From Adiantum capillus-veneris (Eukaryota; Streptophyta; Polypodiopsida; Polypodiales; Pteridaceae): 64,000 nt of DNA. Positions 21,459 through 33,185 of the stretch are shown here, piece after piece. The DNA is taken from assembly GCA_014529385.2 (NCBI GenBank), contig CM043967.1, positions 997,001 through 1,061,000 of the forward strand, written 5' to 3'. The position numbers and the translations under genes are program-made. The notes beneath the pieces were generated by a model that did not search any database, had not been told where the DNA came from, and saw only the letters and a list, made by a program, of their open reading frames with translations. Within the stretch, counting starts at the first letter, position 1. Every line of letters begins with the position of its first letter.

Positions 21459-24400
21459 ATGGCAGCCTCGAAGTCACCTGCAAAGAAGAAAAGAATGACA
21501 ATCAAAGAGTATCTGGACGAGGTGGAACCTTTTGTCATTCCAGAGGGAACACTAAAGCCCACCAGCACCTGGATACAAGAAGATTTGTTAGAGTCAAACG
21601 ACCTAAAGATCTACCAGGGGGTGTTCAAAGACAATGAAGGCAATGTAATAGAGCTACCAATGCTGCCAAGAGAGCTCAATGAATTTGTACGAAGCAAAAT
21701 GGCCGGGTACTTGGAGAAAATTGACCTCCATAACTATTTCGAAGCAATACCAGCAGGGGTGGACATCAAAAGAGTATGGGAGTTTGTAACAAGCATCAAA
21801 GAGGATGGAGTGGCCAAGGTGACAGATTTGCAAGGCAGACCCGATACAGAGATCATAATCACGGAGCGGGTTGTAGCCCATGCACTAGATCTCTCCAATC
21901 AGGGAGACAGCGTGACAAAAAGAAGGGATGAAGTCAAGGTGTACAAAGAGAAAAAGGCAAATTACACCTTTGAAGACATTGACAACCCAAAGGTGGCAAT
22001 CATGAGTCAATTGTACAACCAGTACTTCCACATGTGCACGAAGAGACCACAAAAGTACAGGATGCCGCCCGGTGAAATTGCCACAACGTTTACTTGGGCA
22101 ATGACAAAAGGCATCCCAAAGATAATCAACTATGCGGCATACATACATGACAGCTTGGTAAAGATGGGCAACAAAAAGCCAACCTACATAGTGTCAGGAG
22201 AAATGATAACCAAGGTGGTTTATGCAACACTACACGCTAAAGGAAGGTGGCCTGATCCCCCATCTCAAAATGATTGGCTAAGGGTAAAAGAAGACAAGGA
22301 AGATGAGCCACAAAGAGCACCAAGGGTGGCTATGAGGTTGAAAAGACGGCTAGAGCCAGTTGAAGAGGAGCAACCCGAGCAGAACAAAGGAAAGAAGGAG
22401 TCTGCTCAAGTGCCGGCCAAAGAAACTAGGTCTCAGAAAGCGGAAAGACTCGAGAGGGTGATGGAGAGTTTCCGAGCAGAAAGAGCCCTCAAGGGTGATT
22501 TAAACGAACTCTGGAAGCCATCTCTCTAGTCTATGTCCAGATCATCCAGAAGAGTGCAAAGGGACCGCTTTGAAGATTATATCAAGAATTTCGAGGTTCT
22601 TGATGCAGCAGCGGAAAACATTCCCCATGTCCCTTTCACCGAGGAGGAAGTGGAGCAGATAAGGCAGACATTGCTAAATGAGCAAGAAAGCCAAGAAAGG
22701 GAAAGGAAAACAAAAGCAGACAGAGATTCAAAGGGCAAACCGGCAACTTTACCAGATAGCCCTAAACCCAGCCCACAACCATCACCACCTCCTAGCAACC
22801 CTCCACCAAAAGATAAAGAGGCTGAAGACAAACAAGATGAAAGGCAAGCTGAGAAGCAAGAGCAAAGGCAAGAACCTGAGCCAAAGGAAGATGCCAAGCC
22901 TGAGTCTGAGAAAAAAGGATTAGACGAGGCCTATTATGCATTTTTGGACCTGCTAGCTGCAAGCTATACAAATGAAGAAGCCGCCACAGTCGCATTCGAC
23001 TTGGCGAGGACAGGGCATAAATAACAGGTGCAAGGCATTCGGCTAGTGTAACTTAAACAAATTGCTACAGACAATGTAGACCTGCACCCGTCCTCCAATG
23101 ACTGGGACGTGGTGATGACAAAGCTAGCCGGATTGCGAGCACAATCCATGGCTTCAGAGGAAGAAATGACGATTCTCAAAGCCACCGAAGAAAAGACCAA
23201 GATGGAAAGGGATTCTCGGCAGGCACAAAGCCAAGGGCAAAAAGAGAGAGAAGCTGACCTCCAGGCCAGCTTGGCAACGGCTCTACAAAACTGCCAAGCA
23301 ATGGAAGAAGCAAATGAGGCAGTAGCAAAAAGAGTACAAGTAGCTGAAGAAGAGTGTCTGCAGCTCGGCAAGTCATTGCGAGATGCCGAAAGAGAAAGGG
23401 ATAATCTGACACTACAGCTGGCCGAAGAATCGAAAGAAGTAGAGGCCATGAGAAATGCCAAGGAAAAAGCAGAGATAGAACAAGAAGCAAGCCTAGATGA
23501 AGTCCTTGAGCTCAAGGACCAATTAAAAGTCAAAGATCAAACCATCCAGAGGCTGCGAGCATCACCTGCTAGAGTTAGATCTACGAGGTCGACTCAAATC
23601 ATTTCCGAGAGTCAAATATATGAAGAGCGAATGCAGGAACTTCAGAAGGAGCTGACTCTCAAGAAAAAGCAGAGGTTAATGATGGCTGAAGGTTCTATCG
23701 CAATGCAAACAAGAATGGAGGACAACCAAAAAGCCCTACAAGAAGAGGTGGAAAGCATAAAGAAAAAGCTCGAGGAGGCGGAAAGAGTAAACGCTGAACT
23801 TAATGACCTCCTCGTAAATATGGGCGGAGAAGCTGAAGCGGAAAAACAAACACTCCTCAGGCAAATTGAGGAGTTAAAAGGCGAGCAACAAGCAGAGGCA
23901 GAAAGCTCAGGGCCAGCCACCAATGAGGGCATTGACCTCCAAAATGTGGCAAATCCTGTGAACACACCCATACAAGAGGAAAGCATACCAGGATCCTCTC
24001 AAGAGCCGCAGGATCTAACACAAGAAGAGGAGGAAAAAATGTGTAAGGCAATAGAGGCAGAGATCAGAGAAAGCACAAAGGAAGCCTTGGAATGGGAGCA
24101 GAGGGTCTTCAAATCTATGACCTCAACCCTCTCTCCCGTATCCATTGCTAAAATATGAGGCAGAAACAATAAACAAGCGAATCAGAGAAGAGCCAACGGA
24201 ACCTCTCTACAATGCAGACACCTCGAGGCCAGAAGGAGTTAAGCTCATAGTGGATTCTCACCGAAAGTGGAGAAAGGCTTGGCTTAGCAAGTACCCACAA
24301 TACCTAATCCACTTGGTAGAGGCACCTAAACATATCAGAGACAACCTTAGCTTCTGTCCTCTACCAAGGGTTAGGACGTGGAAGGCACAAGAAATCTTGC

Positions 24401-24852
24401 AAAGAAGCCAACCCACTTGGCTGAATTACCCAAATCTGCCAGGCGTGAAGGCAGGTGAGAGAATAAGTGTCCAATACATGGTGAAAACCCTAATGGGCGC
24501 CATAAAGTTGTTCACTAGCTCACCTGACCTTACATTCATTATGATGAGAAAAATCTGCAGAACCATCCTAGCAGTGTTCGAGACCTTCAAGCTGGGCCAG
24601 GTGACCGACAGCATATTCTTCTTTCAAGATACATACAGATGTGCTTACGATCTGTCAGGTCAGCCTTCCAAGGAGGTGATACATGCGCTGTACCAAAGAA
24701 TCATGTTTCTACCATCCTATCACCTCCAGAATTTTGAAGAAGTATTTTATACGGGATTCTTCACCATGCACACAGATATCTTTGGCCCAACAATGCTGAA
24801 CCTACATGCAAAGTACGAATCACTGCTAAAGATGCGGGAAACCATAAGATGA
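21459..24852 (+). pseudogene. Long coiled-coil retroelement ORF broken by stops, unknown family
   Basis: Frames 21459-22529, 22533-23024 and 23109-24158 are all in the same register, separated only by TAG (22527) and two TAA codons (23022, 23049). The last piece, 24145-24852, is in another register and overlaps by 14 bp, which points to one ancestral ORF of about 1,130 codons. The N-terminal part (MAASKSPAKKKRMTIKEYLD) is globular-looking and ends in a charged stretch. The second piece is Pro/Glu/Lys-rich. The third is an almost continuous coiled coil (Glu, Lys, Gln, Ala heptads over about 230 residues). The last part is globular (KAWLSKYPQYLIHLVE, RMIRKICRTIL-like helices). There is no zinc knuckle, protease or RT. 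Its place between a leader array and the polypurine tract plus LTR suggests the gag-like product of a non-autonomous element, or an env-position ORF of a larger one. Confidence 0.7.
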
Positions 24853-24888
24853 ATCAGCTGATCCAGGCCATGTCGAGGACGACATGAA

Positions 24889-24903
24889 CAAGGAGGGGGG
24901 GGA
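24889..24903 (+). promoter_or_regulatory. Polypurine tract
   Basis: AAGGAGGGGGGGGA-type purine run ending immediately before the TGTTAG start of the LTR. It lies 37 bp after the end of the preceding ORF, the standard site for plus-strand DNA priming in LTR retrotransposons. Confidence 0.85.
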
Positions 24904-25837
24904 TGTTAGAAGCTAGACACGCCCAATGGCATCTAACTACTCGACGGACTATTATTTTTGTAATTATTCATTCATTGAGGAAAACCCGATTTTTCACCTT
25001 GTAAATATTGGGACTTACAGAAGTTTCTAGATTGTATCCCAGTTTTGATAGTTAGATTGAGTAGATGGTTGATTTTGGAACTTTAGGGTTTGAGAAGTTG
25101 TAAGGTATATATACCACTTTTTGACCTTAATGAAAAACCTTTTGTCATTTTAAAAAACAAGTTTGAAGTCTGTGAGTGAGCGTACTGTGTACGAGAGAGA
25201 GTGTGTGAGCTTCGTCTTGACGCTACGTGTGCTACGGTGGTCAAAATCGAGTGCGGAGAAGTGCAGCGTGTTGCCGTCGACTAGAGCTACGCGCCGATAC
25301 CAACATTGCACGCGTACGGTCCGGCTTTGTGAGCTCCTTCTACAAGCTTCATCGGTTGTTTGGGTGAGCATACGTTGTCCGATTTTGGATTGCAGCATAT
25401 CCACGCGTTCACGTTGAGTAGAACTACACATTAGGCACTTTAGATTTCGAAAACGAAGACCTGCAGATTTCGGCCAGACATCCTACGTGTTTCTGCATTG
25501 GGTGTTTTGGGTCGTGATTTTGGTTCATAGACCTTAGGGAGAGCGGCCTATTGGTATTAGTAGGGTCTCCTTCAAGTTCTATGGTGTTTCGAGATTGTTT
25601 GATGGGTATTCGGCTCTAGCAAGCGTTGTAGGAAGTTTCCTCTTTTGCACTCTTGAAGGCTATGACTTAGACAATTGGTAGAGACCTCTGTAGGAATTAG
25701 TTAGGAGTCGGTCAAGTGTAGGTTGACACCTTATGCTTGCTTCCACGCGCCTGCGGGACATCTTCGTCCTTAGCTGACATTACATGTTAGGTGAGTTCTC
25801 GCTGTGCTGACGTCCGTCGCGGCGTATCCGTCCAACA
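24904..25837 (+). mobile_element. 3' LTR (934 bp) of the coiled-coil ORF element
   Basis: It begins TGTTAGAAGC directly after the polypurine tract and ends GTCCAACA, giving TG...CA termini. A TATA-like element (GGTATATATACC, about 25104-25115) is followed by AATGAAAAACC, then a CG-richer segment, as expected for U3, R and U5. It contains one half of the leader palindrome (AGACATCCTACG at 25476-25487), which ties the LTR to the upstream arrays. The sequence immediately right (GCTAT, 25838-25842) would be the target duplication. I found no matching 5' LTR in the window, so the left boundary of this element is unknown. The LTR abuts the RT of a minus-strand alpha copy. Confidence 0.75.
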
Positions 25838-26764
25838 GCTATGATGCCAAGGGTATGAAGCGAGATAGATATTTAACTTTTTGCATGAAAGTGGCCAACT
25901 GTCTAGTATCTTTTGGAGATGACAGTAACAGCAAAGCCTCTACTTTGTCTGGATCTGCTTCAATCCCATTTTCTAAAATAACATGCCCAAGAAGCCTCAC
26001 CCGTGGCTGTGCCAAATGACATTTTTTAGGATTGAGCTGACCCTCGCATTCATCATACCTGGAAAAAGTCATTTCAAACTTTTGAACATGCTCTTTCCCT
26101 GAACTGTATACACAAAAATTATCTATGAATCCTTTGACAAACTTCCCAAGGAACGGGGTAAGGACCCAATCTACTTTTCTTTCAAAGGCTCCTGGTCCAT
26201 TTGTCAACCCAAAAGGAAGGCAACAAAAGCAGAAACAACCCCATGGCATGATAAAAGTAGTCTTTTTTCGGTCTTCAGGAGCAAGGATAAGCTAAAAGTA
26301 TCCTGAATACCCATCACAGACACTGTATCTCTCAAAACCAGCCATTGCATCTAGCAATATATCAATAAAAGGCAAAGGGTAAGGATCTTTCTTGGTCCGC
26401 ATTTAGTGGTTTGTAATCAACACAAACTCTCCAACAACCATCTTTCTTTGGGGTAACTACTACAGGGCTCACCCATTCAGCATTATCCACTATCACAATG
26501 AGCCTTGCATCCAAAATCTTATCTACTTCTTCCTTTAAAGCATTCATCTGTTCCTTACCCATCCTTCTTAATTTTATACCGTATTGGCTTTGCCCCTTCA
26601 ACTAGCTTAATCTTCACAGGATCCCCAACAAAACCCCTTATTTCCTGATATGAGGTAATGAAAAGATTTGGAGACCTATCCAACATTGCTAAGTACTCCC
26701 TTCTTTCTCCTTGTGTCAAATCAGTACTCAACATATTTTGAAATGACTCTTTCTTCACTGGCAA
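25838..26764 (-). pseudogene. Element alpha (minus copy): N-terminal RT, truncated
   Basis: Pieces from 26764 down give the pre-RT segment, the WVSPVVVTPKKDGCWRVCVDY block, DGYSGYF (then a stop) and CLPFGLTNGPGAFE. The catalytic YxDD motif reads FIDN, so the second active-site Asp is replaced by Asn. The frame continues through LNPKKCHLAQPRVRLLGHVI to RFIPLAS and stops at 25838, exactly where the LTR of the neighbouring element ends. RNase H and integrase are therefore missing. Frameshifts at about 26360 and 26590 confirm decay. Confidence 0.88.
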
Positions 26765-26787
26765 TTCCTATTATGGTTGCATCACTC

Positions 26788-27450
26788 TTACAGTTTCTCT
26801 AAACGGCTTGAAGCATTTATATTCCCTAACAATTGCAGCACCTCACTGACTTCTCTTTGTTCCTCACCCAACAACAACAATGACACTTCACCCTCATCAC
26901 TAGAACTCAAAGTAGTGCTACTTTCTGAGTCTTCAGAACTATCATCACTGGTAGTTTTGGACTCATTATTCTCACTCACATAATCAAGTGCCACAGGATG
27001 TTTGGTAGTCATATCAAACACTCTCTTTTCACCCTTCTTGTCATGCACACCAATTGTGCCCTTGCGCCAATCTTGCATGGCACCCACAGCTCTCAACCAA
27101 GGTTGTCCCAAAATGAGAGGGAAGGCTCCTAGACCAGCTCGCATAACATGAAAGTCTACCATAACCTTCACGTTAAAGACTTCGACTTTCAACTTTTTGA
27201 TCATTCCCAAACATTTCACTTCGGCATGGTTTGCCAGTCGAATCCAAAACCCAGAGCTTCTGCATGTAATGAGACCCAGTCTCTCGACACATGACTGTGT
27301 GATCACACAAACTTGAGCACCTCCATCAATGTAGGCTTCTCCCATGCCCACACCTTTGTGCCAACCGTCCACCAAGGGAAAGATGTCGGGTAACTCTCCC
27401 ATAGACAGCACTCTGACTTGTCCATGCTTCAACTCTTTTTTTGGATTCAC
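26788..27450 (-). pseudogene. Element alpha (minus copy): protease
   Basis: Retropepsin domain of 220 open codons. The active site reads AYIDGGAQVCVITQSCVERLGL, with DGG in place of DSG/DTG. The flap-side region WIRLANHAEVKCLG and the C-terminal signature LILGQPWLRAVGAMQDW follow, then an acidic serine-rich linker. It is the homologue of the split protease of the plus-strand alpha copy (7.2 and 15.98 kb). It shows which residues were lost there: the block around the catalytic Asp. Confidence 0.88.
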
Positions 27451-27525
27451 TAATGACTTCCACTGCCTTTAAGTTTGGGCACCATATTCATCAAATGTTC
27501 AAAGTACAATCTACTTTCCTCCCAA

Positions 27526-28423
27526 TCATGCCTTCTTTAAATTGTAAGTTGTTTGGCCTTCTCCCAAAGGCAAATCTGCCACTTCAAATTGTGTACGAGG
27601 TTTTCTCTTTCTCTTGGCTTTTGCATCTTCACCCTCCTTCTCCTTCCCTTTCTTTCTGCGAGGACCTAGTGCTGCATAGCCTTCCCTCTCTCTTTTGCCT
27701 ACTGGCAACACATCTACATCTTTCTTTTCTACCTGCACAATACCCACATGACCACCAGAGGTCGAGGCTTGATTTTCCCTGTCAAGTACCTTGATCTCCC
27801 TGTATATCCAAGGCATAATCATTAGCTCTTTTAGGAATCTGCTGAGGAAGTGGAAACATATCCCCTCCCATTCTTGTTGGCTTTGGACAGTAAGTGCTGA
27901 TGTGACCAAGCTCACCACAATTATAACAAGTAGGAATGAACCTTCTCTGCGGCTCAAAAGCACCTTGTCCACGACCCGCATTAGCATTAGGATGAGCCTC
28001 ACATGCCTGAGCCATTCCTCTACCACGTCCACGACCACCTCCACCACCAAGAACACTAAGGCGTAATTCATGCATCATGGTCATCATGTCTTGCATATTC
28101 CGTTGCAACTGTTCGGTATTAGCAACCCTTTGAATAGGTTGGCCTCCAGCATCTGCCTGATTCTCCTCCTTTTGGCTACCATTATTTTGCTCAGGCGCCA
28201 CTTTCCTGTATTCATTAAGACTTTGAGCTTTCCATTCTTTCTCTCTAGCAATGGTGACTGCCTCTTCGAAGGTGGCGAGCCTTTTTAGCTCAAATTTGAA
28301 CTTTAGACTTTCTTTTAGGTTTTCCACAAAATGGTCCTTCTTTAACATGGATGGAGGGATCTCGTTTCCCAAATCCCGGGCCCATTTACCCCATAAACAG
28401 GTGAACTGCATGAGCCAAAACAA
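27526..28423 (-). pseudogene. Element alpha (minus copy): gag
   Basis: Two overlapping frames. 28423-27782 has LWGKWARDLGNEIPPSML, a gag core, a glycine/arginine-rich segment and one CCHC knuckle (CYNCGELGHISTYC) followed by RMGGDMFPLP. 28071-27526 continues in another register with a lysine/arginine-rich tail and DLPLGEGQTTYNL. The N-terminal gag half present at 5.77-6.1 kb is absent here. Upstream, on the minus strand, sequence resembling a splice acceptor (GGCTCATGCAG, about 28405) and a GTAAGT donor (about 28486-28491) suggests an intron or an old junction with the neighbouring decayed gene. Confidence 0.82.
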
Positions 28424-28490
28424 ATTAAATATAATAATTTTAGTTGTTTTCTCATTATATAATCATGAGGGAGAAAGAAAAAGAAAACTT

Positions 28491-29784
28491 ACATCCCAAG
28501 GTGTGCGAGATTTTGCACCTTCCTTTTCTCTAATGTTTAGACATGATGGGCGTTTTTGAAATATCCACTAACTGGGAAGATGCTTGAGAATATCATTGTA
28601 AGCTGGTTGTTTAACATATAGCACCTTGGCCTCCTCATTTTCTATGCCTGATATGGTTGTTGCAGATTGTGGGGATAGATCTACAACAATCGCGGCCTTT
28701 ATTTTCTCATAAACTTGTATTAGATCCTGGGAGCCACCCCCGTAACCTATCATGTGAGTTCAACAGAAGGGTATTTAAAGTTCTCGAAACTTACAGAAAT
28801 ATATATGCAGAAGGGCATTATTTTTTCAAATTTGAAAAAAACTTACAGATTTTAAAAGAAAAGGGTAAGGGGTTTCACAAACATGTCTTGAACGCACGTG
28901 ATATGGTAGTTTTACACATAGTGAACCCCCCGAGGAGCCACCATCCTTTTTCATTTCTTGAAATCTTAGCATTTTGGTTGCATAAATTGAGTGTTGTCCA
29001 TCAATGATCCAAAACTTGTATTCAACAAGTCTTTCTTCTTCTACCTCAGTACGTGTCATTAGAACTCCAAACTTTTAACCAAAATTCTTTACAGGAATTA
29101 AATAAGCACATGATGAAGGCCAATTTGCACTTGCTCCAAAGAAGAGCATACAATTTTGTCCTTGATCAGGATTTAGCTGATGACAATTATAATGATCAGG
29201 AGCAAGTAAACAATTAGTGACGGGAATCTTGTGTTCCTTATACTTGAAGGGGAAGGTTGTCGAATACTTTTCCATGCCTCATGTAGCACTCTTCTTTGCG
29301 TTTTAGACCTCGTTGTCTAAGTGATCAGGCTCCACAAACCTTAATAAGGGTTGATTGCTTGTGTCCTTTCATCTCAAAATGGCCTTATCTACATCTGCAA
29401 CACTAGCTGTTGTAACACCCCTTGCCTTTTGGTTATGGTCTTCTTATTTGATTTCTTATTCTTCACTTGATTGCCTACTAAAGCAACAATAATTGCATCT
29501 TGTAGCCTAGCTGCAGTGATATCAAATAAATCTTCATTACCATCCCAACCTCGTAAAAACATTGTCTCTTCCTTGTCTTTGACCATTTTTTCAACGACAT
29601 AGGAATTTGCCAATAGTTGGTACTCAGTAATTCGAGGTATCCCAATGTTAATGCACTCAATGTCAGGATGTCCTTCAATTGTTGAAACACTTGCAAAGAC
29701 TACCTGCCCTAAATCATCAAATCTATTTTCATCTTTGTCACTAGCCACAAAGACATGCACTTTATGAAATTGTGCACCTTGCAC
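28491..29784 (-). pseudogene. Decayed gene of unknown function with a DGQH motif
   Basis: Four successive minus-strand frames (29784-29389, 29275-29075, 29059-28826, 28753-28568) read as one protein broken by a few stops and shifts. Recognisable stretches include FHKVHVFVASDKDENRFDDL, ECINIGIPRITEYQLLANSY and ERLVEYKFWIIDGQHSIYAT. The DGQH signature is reminiscent of DGQHR-type proteins, but I cannot assign the family with confidence. A GTAAGT splice-donor-like site follows at about 28486-28491. It could be a host gene relic or the cargo of a transposon. It is not conserved as an open frame. Confidence 0.5.
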
Positions 29785-30039
29785 TCCATAAAAATCTAAG
29801 TATCATCTTCTCTTATTGTCACTTGCAAAGTCAACATTAACAGGAACCGTCATTGATTTTTGTTTTTGAATCATGTTTTCTCTAAAATCAAAGAAAACAC
29901 AAATAACTAGTTAGAATCTATAATGACACATTGAATGTCATAATGCTTTGAAAGCGTATAAAACTTAATTGACACATAACATTTTAATTACACTCTTCAA
30001 GACTTCTAGATTCTAAAACCAAATATCTATCCAATTTAG
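29785..30039. other. No gene recognised
   Basis: AT-rich sequence between the decayed gene and the first degenerate satellite units. Nothing else is visible. Confidence 0.6.
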
Positions 30040-32883
30040 ACATTTGATAGCCAAAGTAGGTGTATCCTACATCCCATAAGTCATCTAGAATAAATTTTTC
30101 AAGGTAGGTTATATTGAATCCTTTAAATTAAACCATTTGAAATACATTTCAAGATTGTATCCATCTTAGATCCACCACTTGGCCATTGTAACCAAGCCTT
30201 GAAAGGTGGTGCATCAAAGATCCACCACTTGGCCATTCTAATCAAGCCTTGAAAGGTGGTGTATCAAAGATCCACCACTTGGCCATTCTAAGCAAGTCTT
30301 TGAAAGGTGGGTACAATTGTTGGTGTATCTTAGATCCATCACATTGAATCATCAAATAAAGTATGTAGGATAGGTAGACACTAGATTCACTATTTGGCCA
30401 TTCTAGTCAACTCTTTGAAGGTGGGTGCATCCAAGATCCACCACTTGGCCATTCTAACTAGGTCTTCCAAGGTGGATGCAATGGTTGGTTTCTTCTACAT
30501 CCACCAACTTCCCATTTTAAACAAAATGTGTACAATATGAACACCTTAGATCCACCATCTCACCATTCTAACCAAGTCTTGAAGGTGGTTGCAATTCAGA
30601 TCCACCACTTGGCCATTCTAAACACGTCTTGTACGGTGGATGCAATGGTTGGTTTCTCCTATATCCACCAACTTCCTATTCTAAACAAACTGTGTGCAAT
30701 ATGTAGACCTTAGATCCACCACTTAGGCAATTTTTGAAGGTGGTTTCAATTCAAATCCACCACTTGGCCATTCTAAGCACGTCTTGCAAGGTGGATGCAA
30801 TGGTTGGTTTCTCCTACATCCAAAAACTTTCTATTCTAAACAAAGTGTATGAAATATATAGACCTTAGATCCACCACTTGACCATTCTAACCAAGTATTG
30901 AAGTAGGTGCATCAAAGATCCACACTTGGCCATTATAACGAAAGCTTAAATTGTGGATCCAATTGTTGGTGTCTCTTAGATCCACCACTTGGCCATTCTA
31001 ACTATGTCTTAAAGTTAGGTGCATTGAACACCTAGCCATCATAACACTTGTAATTTTACACAATGTTTTTGGGATACGTAGATCTTAGATCCACCACTTG
31101 GTCATTTATACTAAGAATTGGGAAGTAGGTGCATCAAAGATCCACCACTTGGCCATTATAAACGAAGGCTTGAAACATGGATCCAATTGTTGGTGTCTCC
31201 TAGATCCACCACTTGGACATTCTAACCCATGTCTTAAATTTAGGTGCATTCAACACTTCCCCATCATAATAGTTGTAATTTTTACCCAATGTTTGTGGGA
31301 TGAGTAGATCCTAGATCTACCACTTGGCCTTTTAGACTAAGAAAAAGGAAGTAGATACATCAAATATCCACCACTTGGCCATTATAATAACAAATGCTCG
31401 AAATGTGGATCCAATTGTTGGTGCCTCCTAGATCCACCACTTGGCATTCTAACCATGTCTTAAAATTAGGTCCATTCAACACTTGGACATCATAACACTT
31501 GTAATTTTACACAATGTGTGTGGGATGAGTAGATCCTAGATCCACCACTTGGCCATTCAGACTAACAATTGGGAAGTAGGTGAATCAAATCTCCACCACT
31601 TGGCCATTATAACAAAGGCTTGAAAAGTGGATCCAATTGTTGGTGTCTCCTAGATCCACCACTTGGCCATTCTAACCCATATCTTAAAGTTAGGTGCATT
31701 CAACACCTAGCATCATAACACTTCTAATTTTGCACAATGTTTGTGGGATGAGTAGATCCTAGATCCACCACTTGGCCATTTAGACTAAGAATTGGGAAGT
31801 AGGTGTATCAAAGATGTTTTTTCAATGAGTAGATCATAGATCCACCACGTGTCCATTTACACCAAGAATTGGGAAGTAGGTGCATCAAAGATCCACCACT
31901 TGGCCATTATAACGAAGGCTTGATTTGTGGATCCAATTGTTTGTGTCTCCTAGATCCACCACTTGGACATTCTAACCCATATCTTAAAGTTAGATGCATT
32001 CAACACTTGGCCATCATAACACTTGTAATTTTTCACAATGTTTGTGGGATCAGTAGATCTTAGATCCACCACTTGGTCATTTAGACTAGGAATTGGGAAG
32101 TAGGTGCATCAAAGACCCACCACTTGGCTATTATAACGAAGGCTTGAAATATCTGGATCCAATGTTGTCTCCTAGATCCACCACTTGGCCATTCTAACCA
32201 ATGTCTTAAAGCTAGGTGCCTTTAACACTTGGCCATCGTAATTGTTTTAATTTTACCCAATGTTTGTGGGATGTGTAGATCCTAGATCCACCACTTAGGG
32301 ATTTAGACTAAGAATTAGGAAGTAGGTGCATCAAAGATCCACCACTTGGCCATTATAATAATGAATGCTTGAAATGTGGATCCAATTGTTGGTGTCTCCT
32401 AGATCCACCACTTGGCATTCTAACCATGTCTTAAAGTTAGGTACATTCAACACTTGGCCATCATAACACTTGTAATTTTAGACAATGTTTGTGGAATGAG
32501 TAGATCTTAGATCCACCACTTGGCCATTCTAACCATGTCTTAAAGTTAGGTACATTCAACACTTGCCCATGATAACACTTGTAATTTTACACAATGTTTG
32601 TGGGATGAGTAGATCCTAGATCCACCACCCGGCCATTTAGACTAAGAATTGGAAAGTAGATGCATCAAAGATCCATCATTTGGCCTTTATAACAAAGGCT
32701 TGAATTGTGATTTGAATTGTTGGTGTGTCCTAGATCCACCACTTGTCCATTCGAACCCTGTCTTAAAGTTAGGTGCATTCAACAATTGGCCATCATAACA
32801 CTTGTAATTTTACACAATGTCTGTGGGATGAGTAGATCCTAGATCCACCACTTGGCCATTCAGACTAACAATTGGGAAGTAGA
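30040..32883. repeat. 223-bp satellite array, left block
   Basis: Degenerate units begin about 30040 and clear AGATCCACCACTTGGCCATT units begin about 30160. Up to about 30960 the array is made of short, irregular subunits (roughly 70 bp, with CTTGAAAGGTGG). From about 30960 it settles into the regular ~223-bp unit with four ACTTGGCCAT-type boxes. It is interrupted at 32884 by the copia element. Frames of 60-70 codons found here (RCIKDPPLGHYN-type) are translations of the repeat, not genes. Confidence 0.95.
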
Positions 32884-33110
32884 TGTTGGAATTAGGGTTG
32901 TAGAGAAACATACACAAGTTGGAGAAGACGAAGGAAGCTCAAGACAAACAATAGAGAGTGTATGACTTAATGTGAAACGGAAAGATAGATAGCCCTAGAG
33001 TGAAGGGCGTATATACAATGCTCGCGGGGGAAAACCTCCTAAAGAGGGAAAAAATGCCCCGGCGGTCCTAATGTGTTCACACACATCACTACCACATGTA
33101 TATGGTAACA
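32884..33110 (-). repeat. Copia 3' LTR
   Basis: 227 bp, TGTTGGAATTAGGG to TATGGTAACA on the plus strand. It pairs with 37838-38064. Because the element reads leftward, this is its 3' LTR. The polypurine tract lies just inside it. Confidence 0.96.
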
Positions 33111-33121
33111 AATCCCCCCTA
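33111..33121 (-). promoter_or_regulatory. Copia polypurine tract
   Basis: On the minus strand TAGGGGGGATT directly precedes the LTR start TGTTACC. This is the plus-strand priming site. Confidence 0.85.
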
Positions 33122-33185
33122 GAGTGATGCAGTGAATGAGAGCTCGCACATGAGTAAAGGTAAGTGCCATGCCCTAAGGACATGA

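Noticed and set aside
22577-23986. Serine/leucine-rich minus-strand frames up to 189 codons
   Set aside because: Antisense of the Glu/Lys/Gln-rich coiled-coil ORF. The composition is explained by complementarity.
18790-25837. A single element with LTRs at about 18.79 kb and 24.90 kb
   Set aside because: The two starts share only vague similarity after the purine tracts. I could not align them over any useful length, so they cannot be called an LTR pair.
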